Below, one piece after another: positions 8,791-18,383 of a stretch of 64,000 nt of DNA. The translations under genes were made by a program, and so were the position numbers. Under the pieces are notes generated by a model. It searched no databases. It saw only the letters and a program-made list of their open reading frames with translations, and had not been told where the DNA came from. Each line of letters opens with the position of its first letter. Position 1 is the first letter of the stretch. Source of the DNA: Streptomyces sp. V1I1 (GTDB taxonomy: Bacteria > Actinomycetota > Actinomycetes > Streptomycetales > Streptomycetaceae); assembly GCF_030817355.1 (NCBI RefSeq), contig NZ_JAUSZH010000001.1:8097001-8161000 (forward strand). The letters are read 5' to 3'.

Positions 8791-9777
8791 TCAGGCTGCC
8801 TGGGATGCGGTGGTCAGCTCCTGGGAGCCGAGGACGTCCTCACCGTACAGGTCCTGCACCCAGTTGGTCTGGTAGATGGTCTCCAGATACCGCTCACCCA
8901 GATCCGGGGCGATGGCCACCGCGGTCAGTTCCCGTCCCTCCTGCCGCGCCAGCCAGTCCATCGCGCCGCTGACCACTGTGCCGGTGGAACCCCCGAACAC
9001 AAACCCGCGCCTGGCCAGCCGGTGACAGGCCCGGATGGTGTCGGGCTCCGCCACGCACACCACATCGTCGACATAGGACTCGTCCAGCAGCGGCGGGCGC
9101 CTGCTGGTGCCCAGGCCGGGAATCATCCGCCGGCCCGGCGCGCCCCCGAAGGTCACCGAGCCCACGCTGTCGACGGCCACGATGCGCACCGGCCGGTGCC
9201 ACTGGCGGAAGTAGCGCGCGCAGCCCATGAGGGTCCCGGTGGTGCCGGCCCCGACGAACAGCACATCCAGGTCCGGGAACTGCCGGGCGATGGCCGGGGC
9301 GGTCCTGCGGTAGTGGGCCATGCCGTTGCTGGGGTTGGTGTACTGGTTGAGCCACACATAGCGGTCGTCGGATGCGCACAGAGCGCGGACGTGGTCGATG
9401 CGCGCGCCGAGGAAGCCGCTGACGGGGTCGGGCTCGGTGATGATGTGGACCTGGCTGCCCAGGGCCTCGATCATCATCCTGGTCGACAGGTTGCAGCGGG
9501 AGTCGGTCACGCACAGGAACCGGTAGCCCTTGCTGGCTGCGATCATGCTCAGGGCCACGCCCAGGTTGCCCGAGGACGACTCGACCAGGACCGAGTCTTC
9601 AGTCAGCAGGCCGTCGCGTTCGGCGGCCTCGATCATTTCGGTGGCGGCTTTGAGTTTGATCGAGCCGGCGAAATTGAAGCCCTCGCATTTGAGGAACAAT
9701 GACTGCCCGAAGATTCCCTCAAGGTCGACGTAGAGCTCGTCCTCGTTGAAGGCCTGGGGAACGGATATGACGGGCAT
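8791..9777 (-). CDS. sbnA: SbnA-like synthase for diaminopropionate precursor
   Basis: A 328-residue fold-type-II PLP enzyme of the cysteine-synthase superfamily. The cofactor lysine is Lys41 (NFAGSIKLK). The substrate loop (VESSSGNLGVAL) and the phosphate-binding loop (GAGTTGTLMG) are present. The wording CEGFNFAGSIKLKAA and the 328-residue length match the SbnA group, which joins O-phospho-L-serine and L-glutamate to N-(2-amino-2-carboxyethyl)-L-glutamate, the precursor of L-2,3-diaminopropionate. An SbnB-type partner lies 7 kb away in the same cluster, which supports the call over a plain cysteine synthase. The ATG follows a strong gaggag site. It is divergent from the synthetase genes. 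Confidence 0.85.
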   Translation of the reverse strand: MPVISVPQAFNEDELYVDLEGIFGQSLFLKCEGFNFAGSIKLKAATEMIEAAERDGLLTEDSVLVESSSGNLGVALSMIAASKGYRFLCVTDSRCNLSTRMMIEALGSQVHIITEPDPVSGFLGARIDHVRALCASDDRYVWLNQYTNPSNGMAHYRRTAPAIARQFPDLDVLFVGAGTTGTLMGCARYFRQWHRPVRIVAVDSVGSVTFGGAPGRRMIPGLGTSRRPPLLDESYVDDVVCVAEPDTIRACHRLARRGFVFGGSTGTVVSGAMDWLARQEGRELTAVAIAPDLGERYLETIYQTNWVQDLYGEDVLGSQELTTASQAA

Positions 9778-10350
9778 GGTTGCCTCCTCAGCTGCGGCGG
9801 AGCGGGCCCCGGCCGCTCATCCGTCTCGGCGCGGCTCGGGGAGAAATTCGGCCGCGGGATTGCGGCTCGCCGGAACACCTCCACTAGGCCCGAATCGGAG
9901 CAGCCTTGTCATGCCACCGAAATTCGGGACTTGACATACACCCCGTTCGCGAATAGGCGGCCCTGTCCGTGCCCGCCCCGGGGGGGCGGGGCTGAACGCC
10001 GGCACCGGGTCATCCGCGGCTTCCTGCCCTGGCCACAGCCGTGTCCGGCCCGTAATGGGGCCTGTCCTGCCCGTCCGCCTTGGGGCTCGGAAATCGATGG
10101 GCCACAGGGGCGGTCAGCAGCAAATGTCCGGGCGGCTTCCGTGCGGATTGGGCGTTTGCCTGTGATACGCGGCAAGGGAACACGGGCGAAGACCGGCAGG
10201 GCGGTCGGGCTATCAAGACCGGTGGTGTTGCGTCAAGCCCCGAAATCCAGGGGCAGGACAGGAACTCCCTGACCCGGCCTACTGGAGAGGCGGGCATCAA
10301 GAATCCGCCCCCCACCGACCGACGCTGATAGAAACGTTTAAGGAGCTCAC
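9778..10350. other. Divergent intergenic region of the biosynthetic cluster
   Basis: There is no convincing gene in these 573 bp. The region must carry promoters for sbnA (leftward) and the synthetase operon (rightward). A candidate rightward promoter is listed separately. A G7 run flanked by C-rich arms at about 9976-9992 could fold into a hairpin or stall polymerases. Confidence 0.5.
9931..9959 (+). promoter_or_regulatory. Candidate promoter for the synthetase operon
   Basis: A perfect TTGACA at 9931-9936 is followed after 17 bp by TAGGCG. This gives good -35 and spacing but a poor -10. It would leave a leader of about 385 nt before the GTG at 10351. Other promoters closer to the gene are possible. 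Confidence 0.4.
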
Positions 10351-12976
10351 GTGCCAGGGAAATCTGTCGAGGTCTTGACGGCCGATCCGGCTGACATCTC
10401 GACCCTCCAGGACGGCGGGGACCCCCGCCCGGCGACCGGTACCGAGGGGCTCCTGGCCGAGGTGCTGGCCGGCGTCGTACGCGTCGAGCAGGTGCCCCTC
10501 GACAGTCACTTCTTCAACGATCTGGGGCGCCGATTCCCTGGTGATGGCGCAGTTCTGTGCCCGGGTCAGGAAGCGGGCGGACCTGCCGGCGGTGTCGATG
10601 AAGGACATCTACCGGCACCCCACCATCCGGAGCCTGGCCACCGCGCTCACCGACGCCGCACCCACCCCCGCCCCGTCACCCACGCCCGCTCCGTCACCCA
10701 CCCCCGGCACGGACCCGGCCACGGCCCAGGTGCCGGCCACGGTCGAGGTGCCGGCACCGGCACCGGCCGGCACGCGGCGCTACATCGTCTGCGGAATGCT
10801 GCAGCTCCTGATCTTCCTCGGCTATTCCTGCCTCGCCGCCCTCGTCGCCGCCGAAGGCTACGAGTGGATCTCCGCCGGCTCCAGCCCGATCGACCTCTAC
10901 CTGCGGTCGGTCCTGTTCGCCGGCGCGGGCTTCCTGGGCCTGTGCACCCTCCCCGTCCTGGCGAAGTGGACGCTCATCGGCCGCTGGAAAGCCGGCGAGT
11001 TCCCCCTGTGGGGCATGGCGTATCTGCGTTTCTGGGTCGTCAAGACCCTGATCCGCACCAGCCCCCTGCGCCTGTTCGCCGGTTCACCGCTCTACGTGCT
11101 GTACCTGAGGGCGCTCGGCGCGCGGGTCGGCAAAGGCGTCACGATCCTCTCCCACGCGATCCCGGTCTGCACCGACCTGCTCACCATCAAGGAGGGCACG
11201 GTCATCCGCAAGGACGTGCTCCTGTCCTGCTACCGCGCCCACGCCGGCCTGATCCAGACCGGCCCGGTGACGCTCGGCAGCAACGTCCTCGTCAGCGAGC
11301 ACACGGTCCTCGACATCGAGACCTCGATGGGCGACGGTGCCCAGCTGGGGCACGCCTCCTGCCTGCACACCGGACAGCGGGTGCCCGACGGCGAACGCTG
11401 GCACGGCTCGCCGGCGCAGCCGACCGAGGTGGACTACCGCACGGTCGGCCCCGCCGACTGCCCCACCGCCAAAAGGACCGTCTACTGCGTTGTGCAGCTG
11501 CTGAATCTGCTGGTGATGTATCTGCCGCTGGCGATAGGCGGCGTGAGCATCCTGCTCGCCGAAGTCCCGCAGCTTCATGCGCTCCTGAACCCGCAGCCGG
11601 TGGCCTTCACCAGCCCGGCCCTCTACGCCGATGCCCTGACCACTTCCCTGGTCGTCTTCTTCGGCTCCATGCTCGCCGGCCTCCTTGTCGTGGGCACCGT
11701 GCCGCGTGTGCTCAACCGGGCCATCAAGCCCGGCAAGGTCTATCCGCTGTACGGCTTCCACTACGGCATCCAGCGGGCGATCGCGCTGATGACCAACAGG
11801 AAGTTCTTCGCCACGCTCTTCGGCGACAGCTCCGGCATCGTCCACTACCTGCGCTACCTCGGATACGACCTGTCCCGCATCGAGCAGACCGGGTCGAACT
11901 TCGGCACCCAAGTGCGGCACGAGAACCCGTACCTGAGCTCTGTCGGCACCGGCACCATGGTCGCCGACGGACTGTCCATCATGAACGCCGACTTCTCGAG
12001 CACGTCCTTCCGTGTGTCCCGCACGTCGATCGGGCCCCGCAACTTCCTCGGAAACCGCATCGCCTACCCCTCACAGGGCAAGACCGGCGACAACTGCCTG
12101 CTCGCGACAAAGGTCATGGTCCCCATCGACGGACCGGTGCGCGAGGGGATGGGCCTGCTGGGCTCACCCAGCTTCGAGATCCCGCGCACGGTGATGCGTG
12201 ACAACAAGTTCAACCACCTTCAGACCGGCGACGAGCTGCGCCGCCGCCTGGCCTCAAAGAACAAGCACAATGCCGCAACCGCCGGCCTGTATCTGCTGGT
12301 GCGGTGGATCCACTTCTTCGTGATCACCCTCATCACCATGGGCGCCGTGCACCTCTACCCCTCGATCGGCGCACCGGCGATCGCACTGGCCAGCGTCCTC
12401 ACCCTCGCGTTCACCGTCGTCTACTTCGCGCTGATCGAACGGGCCGCCACGGGATTCAAGCCCCAGAAGCCGCTGTACTGCTCGATCTACGAGCCCTCCT
12501 TCTGGCGCCATGAACGCTTCTGGAAGATGGCCTCGACCGACTACATCCAGGTCTTCAACGGCACCCCCTTCAAGAGCATGATCTGGCGGCTGATGGGGGC
12601 CCGGATCGGCAAGCGGGTCTTCGACGACGGCTGCTCCTTCCCGGAGCGCACCCTCGTCACCGTCGGCGACGACAGCACGCTGAACGCACGGACCGTGATC
12701 CAGTGCCATTCGCAGGAGGACGGCGCCTTCAAGTCCGGCCGCAGCGCCCTCGGCAGCGGCTGCACCCTCGGGGTCGCCGCCTTCGTCCACTACGGAGTGA
12801 CGATCGGCGACGGCGCCATGCTCGCCCCCGACTCCTTCCTCATGAAGGGCGAGGAAATCCCCTCGCACGCCCAGTGGGGAGGTAACCCGGCCCGGGACAT
12901 GCCGGACAGCAAAAGCCACCTCGAGGCCCGCCAAGAACAGACCGTCACCCATGCCGCCCCGGCACGTGGCAACTGA
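10351..12976 (+). pseudogene. Pls/PosA-type synthetase subunit: carrier domain plus membrane LbH condensation domains (frameshifted)
   Basis: With one G removed from the run at 10524-10527 this is a single protein of 874 residues. An N-terminal carrier domain (about residues 28-100, with FFNDLGADSLVMAQF spanning the shift) is joined by a Pro/Thr/Ala linker to the C-terminal module of epsilon-poly-L-lysine synthetase. That module has three membrane-helix pairs alternating with three left-handed beta-helix domains (for example VGKGVTILSHAIPV, TVGDDSTLNARTV), which perform iterative peptide-bond formation at the membrane. It lacks the adenylation domain of Pls; the next gene supplies one. The start GTG follows aaggag. 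The extra G lies just before the phosphopantetheine serine, so as written no functional carrier can be made. A read error or real mutation is possible. Confidence 0.85.
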
Positions 12977-13023
12977 CCGCCACTGACACCGCGACACCGG
13001 CAACAAGCAGAGGAAGAGACCCA

Positions 13024-16000
13024 ATGGCAACGCATGTGAGTCGCACCCAGACCGGCCGTGAGTACTGGCGCGGCGTACTGACAGCCGGCGGTTTCACCCC
13101 GGCCCCGCGCTGGACCCTCCACCCGGTGACCGGCGTGGGCCAGTACGAGACACCGGCCCCCGACGACACTGTGACCGGGCTGCGCCGGCTGGCGGGCGAG
13201 CTGGCGGTGCCCCTCAGTTCCATCCTGCTGGCCGCGCACGCCAAGGTGCTCGCGGCACTGTCAGGCGAGCGGGAGATCACCACCGGCTACGTCGCCGAGG
13301 GCGGCAGCCTGCTGCCGTGCCGGCTGACCACCGCACCCGCTTCATGGCGCCAACTGCTGCACAACACCCATCAGGTCGCAGCCGAACTGCAGGCACACCA
13401 GCACGTCCCGGCCGAGGACATTGACGCTCAAAGGCGCGAACTGGGCCTGACCGGGCAGTTGTTCGAGACCGTTCTCGATCCCACCGCGGTCGATGAAGAC
13501 CTCACCGGGGACACCGTGCTGCGGGTGGGCATCGCTCACCACGACGGCCGGCTCGTACTGCGGCTGCGCTACCGCACCGAGATGCTCGACGCCGATGGTG
13601 CCGCCCGTATCGCGGGCTATCACCTGGCCGCGCTCGCGATGATCACCGACGACCCCGATGCCGAACACGCACGCCAGAGCCTGCTGTCCGACCAAGAGCT
13701 GCGGTTCCAGCTCGAGGAACTGGCCGGACCGGTCCGGGAGTTGCCCGATAGGCGGGTGCATGAGCTGTTCGAGGACCGTGTGCGGATGCATCCGGATGCG
13801 CTCGCAGCCGTGCACGCCGGCCGGCAGTGGACCTATGGGGAGCTCAACGCCCGGGCAAACCGGCTGGCCCGCGCCCTTGTGGACCGCGGGCTTGCCCGCG
13901 AAGGTGTCGTCGCGGTGGTGACCGAGCGCAACCTGGACTGGATGGCCGCCGTCCTCGCTGTCTTCAAGGCCGGTGGCGTCTACCTGCCCATCGAGCCGCA
14001 CTTCCCGGCCGAACGCATCGCTGCCACCCTCTCCCGCGCCGAATGCACCCTGGTGCTGACTGAATCCGGCAGCACCACCACCCTCGACCAGGCACTCGAC
14101 TCCCTGCCCGGAGTCCAGAGGCTCTTCGTCGAGGCGGCCTACGAAGAAGACCATGCCGACGATGATCTCGGCATCCACGTCACGCCCGGCCAGCTTGCCT
14201 ACATCTACTTCACCTCCGGCTCCACAGGTGAGCCCAAGGGTGCGATGTGCGAGCACGCGGGCATGCTCAACCACCTCTACGCCAAGATCGACGACCTGAA
14301 GGTCGGCGAGGGGCAGGTGGTGGCCCAGACCGCACCTCAGTGCTTCGACATCTCCCTGTGGCAACTTCTCTCCGCGCTGCTGGCCGGCGGGCGGACCCTG
14401 CTGGTCGAGCAGGACGTCATCCTCGACGTCCCCCGCTTCCTCGACACCCTCACCGACGGCAAGGTCACCGTCCTGCAGGTCGTGCCCTCCTACCTCGAAG
14501 CCGTCCTGGCCGAGCTCGAACAGCGCCCCCGCACGCTGCCCGATCTGCGCTGCGTGTCGGTGACCGGTGAGGCGCTGAAGAAGGAGCTCGCCGAGCGCTG
14601 GTTCGCGGCCGAGCCGGAGATCAAGCTGGTCAACGCTTACGGGCTGACCGAGACCTCGGACGACACCAACCACGAGGTCATGGACCGGGTGCCGGACCGA
14701 ATCCTGCTCGGCCGCGCGGTCAACAATGTGCATGTCTACGTCGTCGACGAACACCTAGCACCGGTGCCGCTGGGTGCCCCGGGTGTGATCGCTTTCTCCG
14801 GGGTCTGTGTCGGCCGCGGCTACATCAACGACTCCGAACGCACCCAGGCGGCTTACCTGGCGGATCCGCACCGCGAAGGCATGCGGCTCTACCTCGGCGG
14901 CGACTACGGCCGCTGGCAGCCTGAAGGCAAGCTGGAGTTCCTCGGCCGCCGCGATACCCAGGTCAAGATCCGCGGGTTCCGGATCGAGATCGGCGAGATC
15001 GAGAACACCCTGCTGCGGATACCCGGTGTCCGCGACGGCGCGGTGGTGGTGGCCGAACGCGCCGACCAGAGCAAGCACCTGGTCGCCTTCTACTCCGGCC
15101 CGGGGCCCCTCGATACCGGGACTCTTACCGACCGGCTGGGTGCCTCGCTGCCCGAGTACATGGTCCCTTCCGCCTTCCACTGGCGGGAAAGTCTGCCGCT
15201 GACGGCCAACAGCAAGATCGACAAGAAGACGCTGGTGGCGCTCGCCGCACAACTCGGCACCACCGAGGACGACCACGAGCCGCTGGCCACACCGACCGAG
15301 CAGCGGCTGGCGGCCGCCTGGGGACAGGTCCTTGGCGTCCCACAGGACCGGATCGGACGCCGCGACCATTTCTTCGACCGCGGCGGCACCTCCCTCTCGG
15401 CGGTGAAGCTCGCCATCGCCCTGGACCGCGCCGTGTCCCTCAAGGACGTCACCGCACACCCGGTCCTCACCGACCTCGCCGCCCTGGTCGACAACAAACC
15501 CCAACGCCACACAACCGAACCACTGACCCCCTCCTCAACCACATCGAAAGGAAAAAGCACCATGCCGAACCCGATCCCGGCGTCCCTGCTCGAGGCGGAC
15601 CTGCACCCCGGCAAACCCTCGATCCTGCACACCGACACCCCCGACCACGCGCCGGCCTGGGCGGCCGAACACCACCACGCACTGCGCACCCTCGTCACCG
15701 AACACGGCGCACTCCTCATCCGCGGCCTGCACCTGCGCGACGCGGACGAGGCCGGCGCCGTCTTCCACGAACTCGCCCCGGCCCTGATGACCGACAAGGA
15801 AGCCTTCGCGCCCCGCCGGACCTACACCCCGGGCGTGTACTCCTCCTCGACATGGCCGCCGAACCAGCCGATGTGCATGCACCACGAACTCAGCTACACC
15901 CACAGGCCCCCCGGCCTGATGCTGTTCGCCTGCCTGACCGCACCCACCACCGGCGGAGCCACCGCCATCGCCGACGCCCCCACCGTCCTTAAGGCACTGC

Positions 16001-16566
16001 CCACCGAGCTGGTCCACCGCTTCGAACAGGAAGGCTGGCTGCTCACCCGCACCTACAACGACGAGATCGGCGCCCCCTACGCCCAGGCCTTCGGCACCGA
16101 CAACCGCACCGCCATTGAGAACTACTGCCGCACCCACGCCATCGACTTCGCCTGGCAGCCCGACGGCAGCCTGCGCACCCGCCAGCACCGCGCCGCCGTG
16201 ACGGCCCACCCCGTCACCGGCCGCCGCTGCTGGTTCAACCAGATCGCGTTCCTCAACGAATGGACGATCGAACCCGAAATCCGCGACTACCTCATCGACG
16301 TCTACGGCGCCGACCAACTGCCATTCAACACCCGCTTCGGCAGCGGCGACCCGATCGGCGAGGACATCATCCAGCTCCTGGGCGACACCTACACCGCCCA
16401 CACCATCCGCGAACCGTGGCAGAGCGGCGATCTGATGCTCGTCGACAACCTGCGCACCGCACACAGCAGAGAGGCCTACGAGGGACCACGCGAGGTACTC
16501 GTCGCCATGGCCGAGCCCCTGCGCCTGGCCGACCGCACGCCGAACGCCGAGGTGAGCCCCCGATGA
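13024..16566 (+). CDS. NRPS protein: partial condensation - adenylation - carrier - TauD dioxygenase
   Basis: An 1180-residue fusion. Residues 1-230 resemble only the second half of a condensation domain and lack HHxxxDG. Residues about 240-740 are an adenylation domain with intact motifs (YFTSGSTGEPKG, NAYGLTETSDDTNHE, LGGDYGRW, NSKIDKKT). A carrier domain follows with the arm on Ser790 (GGTSLSA). Residues 847-1180 are a TauD/clavaminate-synthase-like Fe(II)/2-oxoglutarate dioxygenase with His953-x-Glu955, distal His1147 and Arg1156. Asp-Asp after the TETS motif suggests a diamino substrate; with SbnA/SbnB this is predicted as L-2,3-diaminopropionate. The ATG follows gaggaagag. The last four bases overlap sbnB as ATGA. 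The dioxygenase part has its own start signals (next entry). Confidence 0.88.
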   Translation: MATHVSRTQTGREYWRGVLTAGGFTPAPRWTLHPVTGVGQYETPAPDDTVTGLRRLAGELAVPLSSILLAAHAKVLAALSGEREITTGYVAEGGSLLPCRLTTAPASWRQLLHNTHQVAAELQAHQHVPAEDIDAQRRELGLTGQLFETVLDPTAVDEDLTGDTVLRVGIAHHDGRLVLRLRYRTEMLDADGAARIAGYHLAALAMITDDPDAEHARQSLLSDQELRFQLEELAGPVRELPDRRVHELFEDRVRMHPDALAAVHAGRQWTYGELNARANRLARALVDRGLAREGVVAVVTERNLDWMAAVLAVFKAGGVYLPIEPHFPAERIAATLSRAECTLVLTESGSTTTLDQALDSLPGVQRLFVEAAYEEDHADDDLGIHVTPGQLAYIYFTSGSTGEPKGAMCEHAGMLNHLYAKIDDLKVGEGQVVAQTAPQCFDISLWQLLSALLAGGRTLLVEQDVILDVPRFLDTLTDGKVTVLQVVPSYLEAVLAELEQRPRTLPDLRCVSVTGEALKKELAERWFAAEPEIKLVNAYGLTETSDDTNHEVMDRVPDRILLGRAVNNVHVYVVDEHLAPVPLGAPGVIAFSGVCVGRGYINDSERTQAAYLADPHREGMRLYLGGDYGRWQPEGKLEFLGRRDTQVKIRGFRIEIGEIENTLLRIPGVRDGAVVVAERADQSKHLVAFYSGPGPLDTGTLTDRLGASLPEYMVPSAFHWRESLPLTANSKIDKKTLVALAAQLGTTEDDHEPLATPTEQRLAAAWGQVLGVPQDRIGRRDHFFDRGGTSLSAVKLAIALDRAVSLKDVTAHPVLTDLAALVDNKPQRHTTEPLTPSSTTSKGKSTMPNPIPASLLEADLHPGKPSILHTDTPDHAPAWAAEHHHALRTLVTEHGALLIRGLHLRDADEAGAVFHELAPALMTDKEAFAPRRTYTPGVYSSSTWPPNQPMCMHHELSYTHRPPGLMLFACLTAPTTGGATAIADAPTVLKALPTELVHRFEQEGWLLTRTYNDEIGAPYAQAFGTDNRTAIENYCRTHAIDFAWQPDGSLRTRQHRAAVTAHPVTGRRCWFNQIAFLNEWTIEPEIRDYLIDVYGADQLPFNTRFGSGDPIGEDIIQLLGDTYTAHTIREPWQSGDLMLVDNLRTAHSREAYEGPREVLVAMAEPLRLADRTPNAEVSPR
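15547..15564 (+). promoter_or_regulatory. Internal ribosome site and start codon of the TauD domain
   Basis: Between carrier and dioxygenase domains the mRNA carries aaaggaaaa, then ATG at 15562, with normal spacing and in frame with the large protein. Residue 847 (MPNPIPASLLEADLHPG) looks like a genuine TauD-family N-terminus. The dioxygenase can thus be read both as a fused domain and as a free 334-residue protein. Confidence 0.6.
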
Positions 16567-17633
16567 CCGCCCAGCGCCCGCCCGCCACGCAGCCCCCCAT
16601 GTCTCAGCCGCCCACCGTGCCCCCGTTCGCCGTGATCTCCGGCGCCCAGGTCCAGCAGGCCCTGGGGGACCGGGAAAGGCAGATCGTGGATCTCATCGAG
16701 GCCACCTACCAGCTGCACGCCGCCGGTGAGTCGGTCAACCCGCCCTCCTACTTCCTGCGCTTCCCCGACCGCCCCTCCTCCCGGATCATCGCGCTGCCCG
16801 CCTCGATCGGCGGCCAGGTGCGCGTCGACGGCCTCAAATGGATCTCCAGTTTCCCCGACAACGTCGAAGCAGGCATCCCGCGCGCCTCGGCCGTGCTCAT
16901 CCTCAACGACCACGACACCGGCTATCCCTTCGCCTGCCTGGAAAGCTCCATCATCAGCGCCACCAGAACCGCCGCATCGGCCGCCCTCGCCGCCGACCAC
17001 CTCACCCGCAACCGGCAACGCCCCACCCGCATCGGGTTCTTCGGCACGGGCCTGATCGCCCGCTACATCCACGCCTTCCTGACCGGCACCGGCTGGACCT
17101 TCGACGAGACCGGCGTCCACGACCTGTCCGCCCACAGCGCCGCCGGCTTCCGCGACTACCTCCAACAGACAGGCACCACCGGACAGATCACCGTGCACGA
17201 CAGCCCCGAGGAACTCATCCGCTCCAGCGACCTCGTCGTCTTCGCCACAATCGCCGGCGAGCCGCACATCAGCGACCCGGCATGGTTCGACCACAACCCT
17301 CTGGTCCTGCACGTGTCCCTGCGCGACCTCGCACCCGAGATCATCCTCGTCTCGACCAACATCGTCGACGACGTCGAACACTGCCTTAAAGCCAACACCT
17401 CCCCGCACCTGGCCGAACAGCTCACCGGCAACCGCGACTTCCTGAACGGCACACTCGACGACGTCATGACCGGACGAGTGACACCCCCCACGGACCGGCC
17501 ACTGGTGTTCTCACCCTTCGGCCTCGGAGTACTCGACCTCGCCGTCGGTAAGTACGTCTACGACGAGACAGCACGCTCCGGGCAGCTCCACGTCATCGAG
17601 GACTTCTTCCACGACCTGCGCCGCCACGGATAA
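16563..17633 (+). CDS. sbnB: SbnB-like dehydrogenase for diaminopropionate synthesis
   Basis: A 356-residue protein of the ornithine cyclodeaminase/mu-crystallin family in its SbnB branch. The NAD-binding glycines (IGFFGTGLIARYIHAF) lie mid-protein. The N-terminal substrate half contains YFLRFPDRPSSRIIALPA. SbnB oxidatively cleaves N-(2-amino-2-carboxyethyl)-L-glutamate to L-2,3-diaminopropionate and 2-oxoglutarate; the latter is also the co-substrate of the neighbouring TauD domain. It starts at an ATG overlapping the NRPS stop by 4 bp, so it is translationally coupled. It is the last gene of the operon. Confidence 0.87.
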   Translation: MTAQRPPATQPPMSQPPTVPPFAVISGAQVQQALGDRERQIVDLIEATYQLHAAGESVNPPSYFLRFPDRPSSRIIALPASIGGQVRVDGLKWISSFPDNVEAGIPRASAVLILNDHDTGYPFACLESSIISATRTAASAALAADHLTRNRQRPTRIGFFGTGLIARYIHAFLTGTGWTFDETGVHDLSAHSAAGFRDYLQQTGTTGQITVHDSPEELIRSSDLVVFATIAGEPHISDPAWFDHNPLVLHVSLRDLAPEIILVSTNIVDDVEHCLKANTSPHLAEQLTGNRDFLNGTLDDVMTGRVTPPTDRPLVFSPFGLGVLDLAVGKYVYDETARSGQLHVIEDFFHDLRRHG

Positions 17634-17642
17634 CCGGCCCAC

Positions 17643-17712
17643 AGCACCCTGCCGGGAGGAGGAGGCAGGCGGGCCTGTCGTATCCACTGCCGAAGGCCAG
17701 GAGCAGGGTGCT
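17643..17712. terminator. Long-range inverted repeat after sbnB
   Basis: Ten-base arms agcaccctgc (17643-17652) and gcagggtgct (17703-17712) bracket about 50 bp of GC-rich sequence, starting 10 bp after the sbnB stop. It is a plausible terminator for the cluster, though the loop is long. Confidence 0.4.
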
Positions 17713-17838
17713 CGGCGGCCGGGAGAGGCATCGACTCGTCAGTTGGATAAGGTCGCCGGCATGGCTGTCGGCACGGACGGCAGGTTTCAGTAGCGCACGA
17801 TCCTTTTCAGTGCATCTGTCAGTGGGGCACCGAAGATT

Positions 17839-18075
17839 TCAGTGCACGCGCCCACAGAGGCCGGTTGCGGCAACTGTCGGCCGTGCCGGAACGTCCTTCA
17901 GGCATGACGCACCCGAGTCCCCCGCCACGGCAGCCGCTGCCGTGATCAAGGACCCGAGGTCGCCCCGGATCCGTATTCCGCCGTGAGTGCGGGAAGAGTG
18001 CTGGCAAACGAGAACTCCCACGATGCAGGCGACTACCAAGATCAGCGCTGCGTGAGTGGTCATCTGTACGGTCAT
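17839..18075 (-). CDS. Small membrane protein, hypothetical
   Basis: 78 residues with one clear N-terminal membrane helix (AALILVVACIVGVLVC) and a second hydrophobic stretch (LGSLITAAAAVAG). The ATG at 18075 has agaagg about 7 bases upstream; a second ATG at 18063 is also possible. The C-terminal 25 residues are low in quality and may be altered. Small proteins with such a helix and an SRTHGGIRIRGDLGS-like stretch occur in streptomycetes. The function is unknown. Confidence 0.5.
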   Translation of the reverse strand: MTVQMTTHAALILVVACIVGVLVCQHSSRTHGGIRIRGDLGSLITAAAAVAGDSGASCLKDVPARPTVAATGLCGRVH

Positions 18076-18125
18076 TACGGGCCTTCTGGCTCAGGGGGCC
18101 TGCCCGTCGCGACCGCCAGATCAAG

Positions 18126-18375
18126 CGGAATCAACCACGCTGGCTACCTGTGGGCCTTCGCCCGCCCGAACGGCTCCCCGGGAGCCAGGGCCCACTACCG
18201 CCGACGCCGCGACCAGCACGGAGGCTGGCACGCGGCTGCCCTGCGCAATCTCTTCAATCGGATGCTCGGCCAGCTCTACCACTGCCTCCAGCACGGCCAT
18301 CGCTACGAGGAGGCACTGGCCTTCCCGTCCCTGCCGGAAGCGCTTGGGCGACGGACGCATAGATGCCAGGGGTAG
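18126..18375 (+). pseudogene. IS110-family transposase, C-terminal fragment
   Basis: About 80 residues match the end of the IS110 transposase_20 domain (GYLWAFARPNGSPGARAHY, then WHAAALRNLFNRMLGQLYHC). The N-terminal DEDD catalytic domain is absent. The fragment ends at a natural stop. Confidence 0.75.
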
Positions 18376-18383
18376 CCCCAGAG

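Noticed and set aside
8635..9702. 355-codon open frame opposite the SbnA-like gene
   Set aside because: Composition is a GC-driven mirror of a real PLP enzyme with intact motifs; no start signal or family.
10351..12201. 616-codon frame continuing past the frameshift in the Pls-like gene
   Set aside because: After residue 60 it is Arg/Pro/His-rich out-of-frame reading of the membrane domains.
13342..14754. 470-codon open frame opposite the adenylation domain
   Set aside because: Complement of a well-conserved NRPS domain; long antisense frames are expected at this GC content.
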